DNA of 64,000 bases from Corynebacterium stercoris (lineage in GTDB: Bacteria > Actinomycetota > Actinomycetes > Mycobacteriales > Mycobacteriaceae): contig NZ_JAMFTQ010000002.1 of assembly GCF_024160105.1 (NCBI RefSeq), forward strand, positions 62,001 to 126,000. Direction: 5' to 3'. Position numbers and translations under genes: made by a program. Below, in pieces: positions 19,317 through 29,786 of the stretch (positions are counted from its first letter, which is position 1; each line of letters opens with the position of its first letter). The notes under the pieces are model-generated. The model worked only from the letters and a program-made list of their open reading frames with translations, did not search any database and had not been told where the DNA came from.

Positions 19317-19704
19317 TTTCGGGCAGCTCCTGAAGCGCCTCGTCGGTGGCTCCGGTCGCGGCGGCCGCGCGGAAGACGAAGGACTCGATGTCTGCCTTCT
19401 CCTCCGGCTCGAGCACCGCGTTGGCGTGCTTCTCGTTGAAGTCGTCGAGGTTGGTGTAGAACGGCGTGACCACCTTCGCCAGCTGCTCGCCCTCCGGATC
19501 GTCGCCGAGCAGGTCGAGGGCGTCGAGGAACATCTCCATGAGCGCCTTGAGATCCGGGAGCACCTCCGGATCGAAGGGTTCGTCCCACAGCTCCTTATCA
19601 TCCTCGTTGAGGTAGGAGCCGGTGGCGAAAGTGCGCAGGTCGTCGATGAATTCGTCGACGTCGGACTGGAACTGGGCGCGGATGGAGTTCTCCGGGGCGG
19701 TCAT
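19309..19704 (-). CDS. Small acidic protein of unknown function
   Basis: This 131-residue soluble protein is rich in Asp and Glu and appears largely helical (for example FQSDVDEFIDDLRTF and ADIESFVFRAAAATG). There is no signal peptide or membrane segment. It overlaps the HAD phosphatase start by 8 bp, so the pair is translationally coupled, and it is 22 bp downstream of mshC. I do not recognise a family. Confidence 0.8.
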   Translation of the reverse strand: MTAPENSIRAQFQSDVDEFIDDLRTFATGSYLNEDDKELWDEPFDPEVLPDLKALMEMFLDALDLLGDDPEGEQLAKVVTPFYTNLDDFNEKHANAVLEPEEKADIESFVFRAAAATGATDEALQELPEIE

Positions 19705-19725
19705 GGCCCCAATCTTCCACGATAA

Positions 19726-20943
19726 TCAGGCGATTCGCACGCCAAGCAGGCCGTCGAGCGCAGCCGCGAGCATGCCGTCGCGATCACCGGGTGCCGCGTC
19801 CACGATCTCGAGTGCGCGCGGCGTGTCCAGGTCGTCCGCGAGCGCTTCGCGCAGCTTGCCGACGATCACTTCCACATCGCCCCGTTCCGCATCCTTCGCC
19901 AGCGTGTCGCGCCAGGCAGCTAGGCGTGCCTCGGCGCGGTCGAGTCCCTCGTAGGTGAAGTCGCGGTCCGCGCGGTAGTGGCCGGCGAACACGGCGAGCC
20001 TGATCGCCGAGGGATCGTGGCCGGCCTCGCTGAGCTTGTGCACGAAGACGAGGTTGCCGAGCGACTTCGACATCTTCACGCCGTCGAGTGCGATCATGCC
20101 CGCGTGGACGTAGTGGCCGGCCATGCGGGGCACGCCGAAAGCGGCCTCGGCGTGCGCGGCGGAGAATTCGTGGTGCGGAAACGCCAGGTCCGAGCCGCCG
20201 CCCTGGATGGCGAACTGCGCGCCGAGACGGGTCGTGGCGATAGCGGAGCACTCGATGTGCCAACCCGGGCGGCCCGGGCCGAAGGGCGATTCCCACGCCG
20301 GTTCGCCCTCGCGGTGGCCGCGCCACAGCAGGGCGTCCAGCGGGTCGCGCTTGCCCGCGCGGTCGGGGTCGCCGCCGCGCTCGGCGAAGTACGCCTCCAT
20401 GGTCGCCCGGTCGAGGTTGGATTCGTAGCCGAACTGCCGGGTCGCGGTGATCGGCGCGTAAATGTCGCCGTGGTCCAGCTCGTACGCCGCGCCCGTCTCG
20501 AGGAGGCGCTCAATCATCGCGATGACCTCGTCGATGGATTCCATCGCACCGATGTAGTCGCGCGGCGGGATTACGGAGAGAATCTCCATGTCGCTGCGGA
20601 AAAGGTCAATCTGGCTCGTACCTAGCTCGCGCCAGTCCACGCCGTCGCGCTCCGCGCGCTCGAACAGCGGATCATCCACGTCGGTGATGTTCTGCACATA
20701 ATGCACCTGGTGGCCGTTGGCCAAAAGCTGGCGCTGGATCAGGTCGAACGTCAGGTAGGTGGCCGCGTGGCCGAGGTGCGTCGAGTCGTAGGGCGTGATG
20801 CCGCAGACGTACAGGCCCACCTCGCCGTTCGCATCTGCCGTGACATCGACGGGTTTGATGCGCTGGTCGGCGGTGTCGTAGAGGTTGAGCGGCACCGCGG
20901 TGCCCGGGACGGCGGGGATGTGCGGGTGGGGCCAAGCATGCAT
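19726..20943 (-). CDS. mshC: L-cysteine:GlcN-Ins ligase MshC (mycothiol synthesis)
   Basis: MshC links cysteine to glucosaminyl-inositol using ATP, the third step of mycothiol synthesis. The 405 residues have the cysteinyl-tRNA-synthetase-like core with the HIGH-type motif THLGHA (about 55-60), the zinc-binding residues in CGITPYD, CSAIA and PHHEF, and KMSKS near 290. It is shorter than true CysS, lacking the anticodon-binding end. The N terminus [10 protein letters not shown] matches the MshC family. uppP lies 13 bp upstream, so the two are probably co-transcribed. Confidence 0.96.
   Translation of the reverse strand: MHAWPHPHIPAVPGTAVPLNLYDTADQRIKPVDVTADANGEVGLYVCGITPYDSTHLGHAATYLTFDLIQRQLLANGHQVHYVQNITDVDDPLFERAERDGVDWRELGTSQIDLFRSDMEILSVIPPRDYIGAMESIDEVIAMIERLLETGAAYELDHGDIYAPITATRQFGYESNLDRATMEAYFAERGGDPDRAGKRDPLDALLWRGHREGEPAWESPFGPGRPGWHIECSAIATTRLGAQFAIQGGGSDLAFPHHEFSAAHAEAAFGVPRMAGHYVHAGMIALDGVKMSKSLGNLVFVHKLSEAGHDPSAIRLAVFAGHYRADRDFTYEGLDRAEARLAAWRDTLAKDAERGDVEVIVGKLREALADDLDTPRALEIVDAAPGDRDGMLAAALDGLLGVRIA
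19854..19864 (+). repeat. Dispersed 11-mer GCTTGCCGACG
   Basis: Exact copy inside mshC but in the antisense direction (codes Val-Gly-Lys), so a shared peptide does not explain it. Confidence 0.7.
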
Positions 20944-20956
20944 GCCGGCCAGCCTA

Positions 20957-21784
20957 CTAGTAGGCGTTCATCACACCAGTGCCCAGCAGGACCATGACGA
21001 TGATGCCGAGCGGAATGCGGTACGCCGCAAACCACGCGAACGAGTGGTGGGAGACGAAGCGCAGCAGCCACGCAATGGAGATGTAGCCGAGCACGAAGCC
21101 GATCCCGGCGCCCACGAAGAGCTGGAGGCCAGTGGCGGCCTGGCCGGCTTGCGGATTGAAAGCGTCGGGAAGCGAGAACAGCCCCGAGGCAAGGACCGCC
21201 GGGATGGCGAGCAGGAAGGAGAAGCGGGTGGCCACCTCGCGGTCGAGGTTGAGGAACAGGCCGCCCGAGATCGTGCCGCCGGAGCGGGACACGCCCGGGA
21301 TGAGCGCGAGGCACTGCCACAGACCCATGATGACGGCGTCCTTCATTGTCAGCTCCTCGAGCCCGCGGGTCTTCTTGCCCAACCGCTCCGCGGCGATGAA
21401 AACGAAGGAGAAGACGATGAGCACCGTCGCCGTGATCCACAGGTTGCGGAAGTTCTCCCGGATCAGGTCCTTGAGCAAAACGCCCGCCAGGCCGACGGGG
21501 ATGGTGCCGGCGATGACCATCCAGCCCATGCGGTAGTCGAAACCCCGCTTGGTCTTGTCGAAAAGCCCCGCGAACCATGCGGTGAGAATGCGCCAGATGT
21601 CCTTGGCGAAGTAGACCAGCACCGCCAGCTCGGTGCCGAGCTGAATCACCGCGGTGAAGCTCGCGCCGGCATCCTGGCCCCAGAAGAGTTCGGACACGAT
21701 GCGCAGGTGGCCCGAGGAGGACACGGGCAGAAACTCGGTGAGTCCCTGCACAATCGAGAGGACGATGACCTGCAGCCAGCTCAT
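20957..21784 (-). CDS. uppP: Undecaprenyl-diphosphatase UppP/BacA
   Basis: A membrane enzyme that recycles undecaprenyl pyrophosphate for peptidoglycan and arabinogalactan assembly. Starting at the ATG at 21784 gives 275 residues and about eight membrane helices. The active-site stretches [14 protein letters not shown] (residues 14-27) and PGVSRSGGT are intact. An upstream GTG (VTDSM) would add only a few residues; the much longer open frame to 22120 overlaps the divergent lipoprotein gene and is not real. Confidence 0.96.
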   Translation of the reverse strand: MSWLQVIVLSIVQGLTEFLPVSSSGHLRIVSELFWGQDAGASFTAVIQLGTELAVLVYFAKDIWRILTAWFAGLFDKTKRGFDYRMGWMVIAGTIPVGLAGVLLKDLIRENFRNLWITATVLIVFSFVFIAAERLGKKTRGLEELTMKDAVIMGLWQCLALIPGVSRSGGTISGGLFLNLDREVATRFSFLLAIPAVLASGLFSLPDAFNPQAGQAATGLQLFVGAGIGFVLGYISIAWLLRFVSHHSFAWFAAYRIPLGIIVMVLLGTGVMNAY

Positions 21785-21827
21785 GGAATCAGTCACGCCA
21801 GCACACACTACTCGCCGCACGCTCGTT

Positions 21828-21838
21828 GCTTGCCGACG
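21828..21838 (+). repeat. Dispersed 11-mer GCTTGCCGACG
   Basis: Exact intergenic copy between uppP and the lipoprotein gene. Confidence 0.75.
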
Positions 21839-21871
21839 GACGCGCCCCCACCCATTGCTAGTGTTTAGAGC

Positions 21872-22912
21872 GTGAAAGACTCCCGCATGTTCGTCTCCGC
21901 GGCCGCCCTCGGGCTGGCCGCCGTCCTGACCGCGTGCGGCGCCGGCCCCACCCAGCTCGCCGACGAGTTGGCTGTGAACATGGGCGACGCCTCCCCGGTC
22001 GCCTCTCCCCCGGTGGCTGACCGCGCTGCGCTGCCGGGCGCCGTGATCGAGTTCGAGGCGATCCGCGATCTGGACACCACCGAGGGCCTTGTCGGGCTGC
22101 GCACCGAGAGCGCCCTGCACGTGGGCACCCTCGACGAGATCGAGGCCGGCACAGCGAAGACGTACGAGCTGGGCGCCGCCTGCGGCGATGTCTCCGCTAA
22201 CGCCGGCACCTTCGCCATTGGCTGCGGAGATGCGATCCGCCTCTTCACCTCCTCCGGCGAGGAGACCATCCAGACCGATGTCCCGGTCACTGCGGCAACC
22301 GTGGCGACCACGGGCGAGGTGCTCGCGGGCAGCGACACCGAGCGCTCCGTCTGGCTTTTCCGCGACGGCGAGTTAGCGAAGACCTTCTCCGTCGCGCGCG
22401 AGACCGACCAGATCCAGGCGGTGCCGGTCGCAGGCCAGCCGGACACCGTGGTCCGCACGAACAGCTTCGACACCACAATCCAGGACATGGACTGGCAGGA
22501 AGGCCGCCAGGGCGGAACGCTGCGAGTGGGCCTCGGCGTGGGCAAGGTCGCCGCGGGCGAGAACGGCCTGATCCTCGCCGCCGACGCGACTGGATCCCAG
22601 CTGCTCGTCTACACCTCCGACGACATCATCCGCCTCCACCAGATGGCGCCTGTCCCGGAGAGTCCGTGGGATGCCGCCTGGGATTCCCGCGACCGCCTCG
22701 CGTGGGCCGCATCCACCGCCGGCAACCGCGCCAGCGCCTACGACATCTCCCGCGGCGTGCCGCTGGAGCGCGCCTCACTTGCGACGGTCGCCGACCCGCA
22801 GAGCATTGCAGTGCTTGACGACGGCACCGTGCTCATCGCCTCGGCGAGCGGTGGCGGCCTGCAGGTGATTTCAAACGTCGATAAGCAATTGCGAGACCTC
22901 CCGGAGGCTTAA
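21872..22912 (+). CDS. Secreted lipoprotein, probable beta-propeller
   Basis: The GTG-started product (346 residues) begins with a basic stretch, a hydrophobic run and the lipobox LTAC at residues 19-22, so it should be lipid-anchored outside the cytoplasmic membrane. The mature part is built of repeated short strands (such as [20 protein letters not shown] and [12 protein letters not shown]), suggesting a beta-propeller of the YncE type. No catalytic motif is visible. Its stop is 3 bp before pyrD, so they form an operon. The role is unknown. Confidence 0.85.
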   Translation: MKDSRMFVSAAALGLAAVLTACGAGPTQLADELAVNMGDASPVASPPVADRAALPGAVIEFEAIRDLDTTEGLVGLRTESALHVGTLDEIEAGTAKTYELGAACGDVSANAGTFAIGCGDAIRLFTSSGEETIQTDVPVTAATVATTGEVLAGSDTERSVWLFRDGELAKTFSVARETDQIQAVPVAGQPDTVVRTNSFDTTIQDMDWQEGRQGGTLRVGLGVGKVAAGENGLILAADATGSQLLVYTSDDIIRLHQMAPVPESPWDAAWDSRDRLAWAASTAGNRASAYDISRGVPLERASLATVADPQSIAVLDDGTVLIASASGGGLQVISNVDKQLRDLPEA

Positions 22913-22915
22913 GAA

Positions 22916-24001
22916 GTGACCCTTTACGAACGCGCTCTGAAAGTCATGTTCCTGCTCCCGCCGGAGCGCATCCACGGCATTATCAGCGGCGCGCTGGGTG
23001 CGCTGCACGCCGTGGCACCGGCGAACCGCGCGATGGAGCGCGTCGTGCGGGTGCATGATCCGGTGTTGCGCCAGGAACTCTTCGGGGTCGAATTCCCCGC
23101 CCCGCTCGGCCTCGCCGCTGGATTCGACAAGAACGCCTCCGAGGTCGACGCCTGGGGCGCGCTCGGCTTCGGCTACGCCGAGATGGGCACCGTGACCCCG
23201 AAGCCGCAGCCGGGTAACCCTGCGCCGCGCCTGTTCCGCCTGCCAGCCGACAAGGCGATTCTGAACCGCATGGGGTTCAACAACGAGGGCGCGCTGAAGG
23301 TCGCCGAGAACCTGCGGAAGCGCCGCTCTGGCGACGTGGTGGGCATCAACATCGGCAAGAACAAGACCGCCGACGACGCTGTCGCCGACTACCGCGCCGG
23401 GGCCACTGTCCTCGGCCCGCTCGCGGATTACCTGGTAGTGAACGTCTCCTCCCCCAACACCCCGGGTTTGCGCGACCTGCAGGCCGTCGAGGAGCTGCGC
23501 CCGATTCTGAGCGTGGTCAAGGAAGCGACCGAGACCCCGGTGCTGGTGAAAATCGCCCCGGACTTAAGCGACGAGGACATCGACGCGGTGGCTGACCTCG
23601 CCGTCGAGCTCGGTCTCGACGGCATCGTGGCCACCAACACCACGATCTCCCGCGAGGGGCTCACCACACCCGCCGACGAGGTGGAGGCCATGGGCGCCGG
23701 CGGCATCTCCGGCGCCCCGCTCGCGGAGCGCTCCCTCGAGGTGCTCAAGCGCCTCCACGAGCGCGTGGGCGACAAGCTGGTGCTGGTCAGCGTCGGCGGC
23801 ATTGCCACGCCGGAGCAGGCGTGGGAGCGCATCGCTGCGGGCGCGAGCCTGCTGCAGGGCTACACCCCGTTCATCTACGGCGGGCTCGGATGGATCCGCG
23901 GCATCCACACGGGTATCGCTGCCCAAGTGCGCGCGCACGGTTTGCGCAACATTTCGGAGGCTGTCGGCTCCGGCCTTACATGGCGCTCCGACGCAAAATA
24001 A
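22916..24001 (+). CDS. pyrD: Quinone-dependent dihydroorotate dehydrogenase (class 2)
   Basis: PyrD oxidises dihydroorotate to orotate at the membrane, passing electrons to quinone. The 361 residues start with a GTG and an N-terminal helical, membrane-associating region. The FMN barrel then shows GAGFDKN-like [33 protein letters not shown] with the catalytic Ser, and VSVGGI plus [12 protein letters not shown] at the phosphate site. The last 26 bp overlap a convergent membrane-protein gene. Confidence 0.97.
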   Translation: MTLYERALKVMFLLPPERIHGIISGALGALHAVAPANRAMERVVRVHDPVLRQELFGVEFPAPLGLAAGFDKNASEVDAWGALGFGYAEMGTVTPKPQPGNPAPRLFRLPADKAILNRMGFNNEGALKVAENLRKRRSGDVVGINIGKNKTADDAVADYRAGATVLGPLADYLVVNVSSPNTPGLRDLQAVEELRPILSVVKEATETPVLVKIAPDLSDEDIDAVADLAVELGLDGIVATNTTISREGLTTPADEVEAMGAGGISGAPLAERSLEVLKRLHERVGDKLVLVSVGGIATPEQAWERIAAGASLLQGYTPFIYGGLGWIRGIHTGIAAQVRAHGLRNISEAVGSGLTWRSDAK

Positions 24002-24323
24002 GCGCGCACAAAAGCGCGCCGACGGCCCACAGGCCGAGCCAGTAGGTCGGCGTCACCGCCAGCGCGGTGTTGGGCACGAGCACGCCGAGGCCCAGCAGCA
24101 GGACCGCCGCGCCTAGCGCGATGAGCTGCTTTCGCGATCCGCCCTGCGCCGTGTTGAAGGTGGCGAAGGAGCCGAAGATCACCGCCGCAACCGCGGTGCA
24201 GATGAACTGCGGCGTGATGGTGTACAGCGTGTCCCCGCGCAGGAACGCCACGAACGCAAAGAGAAAAAGCACGAGGGCGAGCGCGATGAACGCGCCGCCC
24301 GCGCGCAGCTGAATGGGAACCAT
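23976..24323 (-). CDS. Small integral membrane protein
   Basis: The 115 residues form about four hydrophobic segments separated by short loops (first segment about 10-28, last about 95-110), with a basic C terminus (LRRSAM). There is no known motif. Its end overlaps the pyrD 3' end by 26 bp in convergent orientation; the overlap and clean membrane pattern argue it is real. Function unknown. Confidence 0.75.
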   Translation of the reverse strand: MVPIQLRAGGAFIALALVLFLFAFVAFLRGDTLYTITPQFICTAVAAVIFGSFATFNTAQGGSRKQLIALGAAVLLLGLGVLVPNTALAVTPTYWLGLWAVGALLCALILRRSAM

Positions 24324-24348
24324 GCCGGTAGAGGTTACCGGGCCCGGC

Positions 24349-24891
24349 CTACTCGTTCTCGTACCAGCCCCAGATGATGGCGCGTCCGAGGGTGTGGAAG
24401 TAGAGGTTGAAGCCGAGCTGGGTCGGGTTCGCGATGCTCTCCGCGTCCAGCTCCGTGTCCACAGCGTGGACGGCGAAGAGGTAGCGGTGCGGGCCGTGGC
24501 CGGCCGGCGGGTTCGCGCCGTAGTATCCCTTTACGCCGGAGTCGCCCGCGAGCACGACTGCACCAACGCCGAGACCTTCTTCGGAGCCTGCGCCGGCAGG
24601 CAGCTCGGTAACGTCGGCCGGGATGTTGAACGCGGACCAGTGCCAAAAGCCGGATGCGGTCGGCGCGTCCGGGTCGAAGCAGGTCACCGCGAGGGTCTTT
24701 GTGCCCTCCGGCAGGCCGGACCAGGCAAGCTGCGGGCTGGTCGCGTCGTCGCCGGCGTGCTTGTCGTCGAGACGCTCGCCGTCCGTGATGTCGGTCGAGG
24801 TCAGCTCGAAGGACGGCACGTCCTTGAGCGGGGCGTACGGGTCCGGGCCCGGGAAGCGGTCGGAAACATAGGTCGGGTTTGAAGTAGCCAT
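24349..24891 (-). CDS. YbhB/YbcL family (PEBP, Raf-kinase-inhibitor-like) protein
   Basis: A soluble 180-residue protein of the phosphatidylethanolamine-binding fold. Family signatures are the DPDAP-like CFDPDAPTASGFWHW, and GYYGANPPAGHGPHRYLFAVHA. Bacterial members bind small anionic ligands; their physiological role is poorly defined. It is 21 bp downstream of the ABC exporter gene on the same strand and may share its transcript. Confidence 0.93.
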   Translation of the reverse strand: MATSNPTYVSDRFPGPDPYAPLKDVPSFELTSTDITDGERLDDKHAGDDATSPQLAWSGLPEGTKTLAVTCFDPDAPTASGFWHWSAFNIPADVTELPAGAGSEEGLGVGAVVLAGDSGVKGYYGANPPAGHGPHRYLFAVHAVDTELDAESIANPTQLGFNLYFHTLGRAIIWGWYENE

Positions 24892-24912
24892 GACCCCACT
24901 ACTACCCGAGCA

Positions 24913-26712
24913 TCAGTGACCCGCGCCACTCCATGCGGTAAAGAGTTGCGCATATCTCCCCTGTGCAGCCAGAAGTTCCCCGTGGGTGCCGTCTTCGACG
25001 ATTGCGCCCTCCTCCATCACCAGGATGCGGTCCGCTTCCGCGGCTTGGTCTAGGCGGTGCGCCACCACCAGCGCCGTGGCCTCGCGCGTCAACTCCGCAG
25101 CGGCGCCCTCGAGCATGTTCGTTGTGTCGCTGCCGGCCTCCGCCGTCGCCTCGTCGAGGATCAGCACCTGCGGCCCGGCGAGTGCGACCCGCGCGAGGGC
25201 GATCTGCTGCTCGATCTCCGGCGGGAGGTCCTCTGCCCCCGCGCCCACTTTGGTGTCCAGCCCCTCCGGGAAGGTGCGCTGGAAGGTGATCTCCTCCGGG
25301 CCCAGCCCGACTAGAGTGAGCGCGGCCGCGAGCTCCGCGTCGCTAGCCCCCGGTGCGGCCATGGCGAGGTCCTCGCGCAAGGTGCCGGAGAACACGTGCA
25401 CCTCTTGGCTCACCAGGGTGACGTTTCGGGAGGTCCAGACGTCGCTCACCTCGCCCGTATCCACGCCGCCGATGCGGATCGCGCCGCCGGTCGGCTCGAC
25501 CAGCCCGGCAATGAGCGCCGCGAGCGTGGACTTGCCCGCGCCCGACGTGCCCACCAGCGCCGTCGTCGAGCCCGGGGCGAGCGTTACCGATAGGTCCTCG
25601 ATAACGTTCGAACCGCCCGGGTACGCGAACGTCACGCGATCAATCTCCACGGCGGGCGGGGTGCGCAGGTCATCCGGCATGCTGGCGGCGCCTCGGCCGT
25701 CGTGAAGCGTGGCAAGGCTCACGGCGCGTCCCAGGGAAGTCGCGGCGGACTGCAGCTCGCCGACGAAGAAGATGGCGTTGAACACCATCACCTCGGCACG
25801 GATTACCAAGAATGCCGCGGCAGACGCCTGGCCGGGCGTGAGCGTCCCGACGCTCGCCAGATATCCACCCAAGAGCAGCGTGCCTATCAGCCACGCGCCG
25901 AACGCCCACTGGCCGATCGCCGTCATGCGGATGAACCACGGCGCGCGGTCCATCTGCGCGAGCACGGCGCCCCACGACGTGCTGCGCATGCGGTCGAGCG
26001 CCCAGCGCTCCAGCCCGAAAGCGCGCAACGTCGGGCGTCCGCGCAGCGTGTCGAGGAGCACCGCGTTGCGCTGCGCCTCCGCCACACTCACCGCGTTGGA
26101 TACCGCCGGGATGGCCCGCACCACCTCCCGCGCGAAGGGGTACGTGGCGGCGGCGACGACGAGGAAGACGAGGAGGAAGCGAACGTCGATAAGCGTGAGG
26201 CTCAGCGCGGTGAGCGGGAAGACGAACACCGTGGTGAGCACGCGCACGCCGATGCGGGAGGTGTTCACCACGTCGTCGATGTCCTTGGTCATGCGGGTGA
26301 TCACGTTGCCGGTGCCCAGCTCCATGACGCGCGGCACGGGGGCGCGCAGCACCGCATCGAGGCAAGCGCGGCGCAGGTCGATTGACGCGCGACGCACCCG
26401 CGAGCCGATGGCGAAGAAAGAGACGTGGCGGAACGCGATTTCGATCAGCATGAGCACCAGCGCGAGGGCGATGGCCGAGATGAACGCGCGCGGCCCGCTG
26501 CCGAGGCCCGGTACTTCCCCGCCGCTCAGCGCGTCGACGCTGCGGCCGAAGAGGTTCGCCTGCAGGTTGTACGCCACCACGATGATGATGTGGAGCACCG
26601 CAAGCCCGGCCCACCAGCGCTTGTTCAGCGCATTGGGCAGCGTCGCGAGGTACGCGAAGGAGTCGCGCACGCTTGCCGGCGCGACGGCATCGGTGCGTTG
26701 GTATCCGCTCAC
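24913..26712 (-). CDS. ABC exporter half: ATPase with Walker A but degenerate signature
   Basis: A 599-residue half-transporter: six membrane helices (about 35-330) fused to a nucleotide-binding domain. Walker A GTSGAGKS (388-395), Q-loop Gln (436), Walker B VLILDE with catalytic Glu521, and switch His552 are all present. The ABC signature expected as LSGGQ reads LPPEI (496-500). The GTG start overlaps the stop of the upstream half-transporter by 4 bp, so both halves are made together and should form a heterodimer. The signature partner for this ATP site must come from the other subunit, which keeps LSGGQ. The substrate is unknown; related exporters move lipids, peptides or drugs. Confidence 0.92.
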   Translation of the reverse strand: MSGYQRTDAVAPASVRDSFAYLATLPNALNKRWWAGLAVLHIIIVVAYNLQANLFGRSVDALSGGEVPGLGSGPRAFISAIALALVLMLIEIAFRHVSFFAIGSRVRRASIDLRRACLDAVLRAPVPRVMELGTGNVITRMTKDIDDVVNTSRIGVRVLTTVFVFPLTALSLTLIDVRFLLVFLVVAAATYPFAREVVRAIPAVSNAVSVAEAQRNAVLLDTLRGRPTLRAFGLERWALDRMRSTSWGAVLAQMDRAPWFIRMTAIGQWAFGAWLIGTLLLGGYLASVGTLTPGQASAAAFLVIRAEVMVFNAIFFVGELQSAATSLGRAVSLATLHDGRGAASMPDDLRTPPAVEIDRVTFAYPGGSNVIEDLSVTLAPGSTTALVGTSGAGKSTLAALIAGLVEPTGGAIRIGGVDTGEVSDVWTSRNVTLVSQEVHVFSGTLREDLAMAAPGASDAELAAALTLVGLGPEEITFQRTFPEGLDTKVGAGAEDLPPEIEQQIALARVALAGPQVLILDEATAEAGSDTTNMLEGAAAELTREATALVVAHRLDQAAEADRILVMEEGAIVEDGTHGELLAAQGRYAQLFTAWSGAGH

Positions 26713-28253
26713 AGCGCCAGTTCCTTTCCTGCCCCGCGCCAGGCGGCGTTCGAGGTGATCACGATGGTAGTCTGCGCCGCGCGGATCGCGGCGACGGCTT
26801 CGACGACGTTCGCTTGCGTCACCGAGTCGAGGCCTGTCGTGGGGTCGTCGAGGATGAGCACCTCCGGCTGCGCCGCCAGCGCCCGAGCCAGCGCAACGCG
26901 TTGCCGCTGTCCGCCGGAGAGGTTCAGACCCGCCTCGCCCAGCGGCGCGTCCGGCAGCTCGCCGTTCGGCCCGATGCCGCCCAGGCGCCGCAGGATGTCC
27001 TGGCAGTGCGCCGCGGCCAGCGCTTGCTTGACGACGCCTTCTTCCACCTCACCAGTCGGATTCACGTTGTCCTCGATCGTGCCCTCGAAAACGTTGACCG
27101 TGTGCGGCGGGTACAAGACATCGCCGCGCGCACCCCAGGCCTCCGCCTCGCGGAACGCCGCTTCTGTGGGCTGCAGTATCCACAACCCTGGTCCCGGAAC
27201 GGGCGATGATGCCCGGGCTGCCTCCAGGTCCCGCACCGCGGTGACCTCCATGAGGTCGCGGACGCGGTTGCCCGACGCCACCGCACGGCCCCACTCACCT
27301 GCGAGATCGCCGAAAGCGAAGCCCGACATGTTCAAGGCCGGCGGGATGAGCAGCGCCACGGCGGTCATCTCCCCCGGCGTGATCTCCCCGCGCAGCGCCA
27401 TACGCGCGGCCACAGCGAGAATCACCGCGTTGCAGACCACTGCGCTGGACTGGCGGGCAAAACTCAGGACCGTGTCCACGCGCAGCTGGCGCATCATCGC
27501 CTCGAGCGCTGAGTTGGTATTGGCGGCAAAGCGGCGAGTGGAGGCATCCACAGCACCGAGGCCCTTGACTGTGCGCAGTCCCTGCGCCACGTCGGTGGCT
27601 TGGCCCGCCACCTTCGCCTCCGCCGCGCGGCGAATCAGCGAGACTTTCGTGACCGGCCCGGTGGTCAGGTAGGACACGAGGGCGATGACACCGGCGCCGA
27701 CCGGGATCATGAGCGAGATCCACGGCGAGATCGCCCACATCGCCGCGATCGCGCCCACGGAATAGCCGATTGCCATGAGCGGGAAAGAGATCACGCTGCG
27801 GATCGACGCCGCCGTATACGTGTCCGCGTCCACCGTGTTGAGCACGGTGCCAGGGCTCAGGTGACCGGCGCCGTTGACCAGGACGCGTTCGGTTTCCACA
27901 AGCCGGGCATCGTGCATCACCCGCGAGACCGAGGCCTGATCCAAACCGTCACCCGTTGCCTCACCAATGAAGGTGAGGATGAAGATGGCAATCATTGCGG
28001 CGATGAGCAGCCACGCGGAGCGGGTTTCCCCGGCAATGAGTCCGTCCACGACCATGCCGACCAACACGGGCATGAATGCGGAAATGCCGCTACCGACGAG
28101 GTAGCTGAGAACATGCAGCGTGAATACCCCGGGGTACGAGGTGAGCATGTCGCGCGCGACGCGCCCGCCAGTCGTCCACCGATCGGGGTGCAGCTTGTCC
28201 GCGTCACCGGGTGGCGGGGCGGAAGGTACGAACCACCGGTAGGTGGCCATCAT
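26709..28253 (-). CDS. ABC exporter half: ATPase lacking Walker A
   Basis: This partner half-transporter has a six-helix membrane domain (about 35-315) and a shortened nucleotide-binding domain. The signature LSGGQRQR (about 445-452) and Walker B VLILDD are intact. Between the last membrane helix and the Q-loop-like segment ([15 protein letters not shown]) there is no GxxGxGKS/T Walker A; the stretch is only about 35 residues ([19 protein letters not shown]). The catalytic Glu is Asp, and the switch His is Ser (VITSN). ATP hydrolysis should therefore occur only at the composite site formed with the downstream subunit. Two adjacent ATGs at 28253/28250 are the likely starts; a GTG at 28271 is possible. 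Confidence 0.9.
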   Translation of the reverse strand: MMATYRWFVPSAPPPGDADKLHPDRWTTGGRVARDMLTSYPGVFTLHVLSYLVGSGISAFMPVLVGMVVDGLIAGETRSAWLLIAAMIAIFILTFIGEATGDGLDQASVSRVMHDARLVETERVLVNGAGHLSPGTVLNTVDADTYTAASIRSVISFPLMAIGYSVGAIAAMWAISPWISLMIPVGAGVIALVSYLTTGPVTKVSLIRRAAEAKVAGQATDVAQGLRTVKGLGAVDASTRRFAANTNSALEAMMRQLRVDTVLSFARQSSAVVCNAVILAVAARMALRGEITPGEMTAVALLIPPALNMSGFAFGDLAGEWGRAVASGNRVRDLMEVTAVRDLEAARASSPVPGPGLWILQPTEAAFREAEAWGARGDVLYPPHTVNVFEGTIEDNVNPTGEVEEGVVKQALAAAHCQDILRRLGGIGPNGELPDAPLGEAGLNLSGGQRQRVALARALAAQPEVLILDDPTTGLDSVTQANVVEAVAAIRAAQTTIVITSNAAWRGAGKELAL

Positions 28254-28376
28254 TCTGGGCGGTGGAAGCACCCGGCAACCATAACAAAGCCCGCCGTTGC
28301 GCTGGGGATTTGGTGCTTAAGGGCCCAGCCCTTATAGTTCTACGAGTGCCAAGCCGAGAGGCTGACAACACCCAAA

Positions 28377-28462
28377 GCCCGGGTGGCGGAATGGCAGACG
28401 CGCTAGCTTGAGGTGCTAGTGTCCTATTAACGGACGTGGGGGTTCAAGTCCCCCCTCGGGCA
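28377..28462 (+). tRNA. tRNA-Leu (anticodon GAG)
   Basis: The 86-base gene folds as a class II tRNA. The acceptor GCCCGGG pairs with CTCGGGC (one G-U), the anticodon stem CTAGC/GCTAG encloses loop TTGAGGT, there is a long variable arm, and the T arm GGGGG-TTCAAGT-CCCCC is followed by discriminator A. CCA is not encoded. Confidence 0.96.
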
Positions 28463-28468
28463 CAGACT

Positions 28469-28513
28469 CCGGCCTGTTGCACGTGGTTCTCCACGGCAGC
28501 GGGCCGGTTTTTT
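28469..28513 (+). terminator. Rho-independent terminator after tRNA-Leu
   Basis: CCGGCC (28469-28474) pairs with GGCCGG (28502-28507), with an inner GTGG/CCAC stem, followed by six T bases at 28508-28513. Confidence 0.85.
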
Positions 28514-28539
28514 CATTTCAGCGCTTTCAGGAGGCGGGC

Positions 28540-29202
28540 ATGCGGTCACTTTCTCCGCGCAAGGCCGCGCTCCTCGTCGTAGCACTCGTGCTTTTCGCAG
28601 CCGCGTGGATCTTCCTCGACGTGCCGCCCCTCGCCGTGCTCCGAGAGTGGGCGGAGCAAACCGGCCCGTGGTTTCCGGTTATCTTCTGGCTGCTCTACGT
28701 GCTCATCACCCAGTTCCCTATCCCGCGCACCATCATGACCATCTCCGCCGGCGTCCTCTTCGGCAGCGCGTTGGGCGTCCTGATCGCGATTACCGCCACC
28801 ACCGTCGCGGCCGTCATTTCTCTCGTGATCGTGCGTTACCTGCTGCGGGACTGGATAGCACCGCGCCTCACCCATCCGGCCGTGGAGACCATCAACCGCC
28901 GCCTCGAAGCCCGCGGGTGGCTCGCCGTCGCCAGCCTGCGCATGGTCGCGTTCGTCCCCTTCTCGGTGATGAACTACGCCTCCGCTCTCACACGGGTGCG
29001 CGTACTGCCCTTCACGCTAGCCACCTTCGTCGGCTCGTTGCCGGGCACGATCGTCGTCGTCCTCTTCGGCGACACGCTCACCGGCCAGGCCAACCCGGTC
29101 ATCGTCGCGTGCACTGCCGCGCTCACCGTCGTGGGGCTCCTGGGCGTGCTTCTCGATGCTCGTTTGCCCGCCCCCGTGTCGGAAGTAAAGCCTGGGGGGT
29201 AG
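28540..29202 (+). CDS. TVP38/TMEM64 (DedA-like) membrane protein
   Basis: A 220-residue membrane protein of the VTT/SNARE-associated domain family, with five or six hydrophobic segments. Recognisable are FPIPRTIMTISAGVLFG (re-entrant motif) and the conserved VAFVPFSVMNYASALTRVR stretch. Family members act in lipid scrambling or envelope homeostasis; no specific role is shown. The start at 28540 has GGAGGCGG just upstream; a longer frame from 28477 would run through the tRNA terminator. The next gene begins 20 bp later on the same strand. Confidence 0.9.
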   Translation: MRSLSPRKAALLVVALVLFAAAWIFLDVPPLAVLREWAEQTGPWFPVIFWLLYVLITQFPIPRTIMTISAGVLFGSALGVLIAITATTVAAVISLVIVRYLLRDWIAPRLTHPAVETINRRLEARGWLAVASLRMVAFVPFSVMNYASALTRVRVLPFTLATFVGSLPGTIVVVLFGDTLTGQANPVIVACTAALTVVGLLGVLLDARLPAPVSEVKPGG

Positions 29203-29222
29203 ACAGCGTACGATTGTCACCC

Positions 29223-29786
29223 ATGATCGGTGTGCACGCGAGGTATCGGGGCAGGGACAAGCGGCGCGCGGACGTAGTGTCGCGCTCCGCTGAGGCGCTG
29301 TCCACGCTGCCGGGCGTGGGCGAGTTCGATGTGGTCGGCGTCGAGGACATCCGGGCCGACGTGGACAACCCAGAGGCCGCGTTGAACGTGGTGATGGCAC
29401 TGCTTTCCGACGGCAACTGGGCCATCGGCCTCGGCATCTGTGCACACGGGAGGGGCATTTACGCGGCATCCGATGCCGTCGGCACGCGTCCCGCCCAAGT
29501 CAGAGTGAGCGTGGATACCCGCCACCCTGGCACGGCTGCGGAAGACATCGCCGCGGCATTTGCTCTCATCGGGCACGTGCTGCACAAGCGCACCCTCGAG
29601 GGCCGGGAGGCGACTGCGCTGGTGCGCCGCGGCCTCAACCAGAACGAGGCGGCGCAGGAGCTGGGAATTTCGAAGCAAGCGATGAGCCAGCGCCTGCAGG
29701 CCGCCGGGTGGCAAGCGGAGCAGGCGGGCTGGCGCCTCGCCATGAACCTGATTACTCGGGCTGAGGCAGATCTGCCGGCTGCGTAA
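29223..29786 (+). CDS. SatD-like protein with C-terminal helix-turn-helix
   Basis: The 187 residues begin MIGVHARYRGRDKRRADV, followed by an alpha/beta region containing NWAIGLGIC. They end with a helix-turn-helix at about 140-175 (NQNEAAQELGISKQAMSQRL). The layout is reminiscent of SatD-family proteins, but similarity is weak by eye. It is probably a transcription regulator; the target is unknown. Its last 35 bp overlap the 3' end of the convergent SPFH gene. Confidence 0.7.
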   Translation: MIGVHARYRGRDKRRADVVSRSAEALSTLPGVGEFDVVGVEDIRADVDNPEAALNVVMALLSDGNWAIGLGICAHGRGIYAASDAVGTRPAQVRVSVDTRHPGTAAEDIAAAFALIGHVLHKRTLEGREATALVRRGLNQNEAAQELGISKQAMSQRLQAAGWQAEQAGWRLAMNLITRAEADLPAA

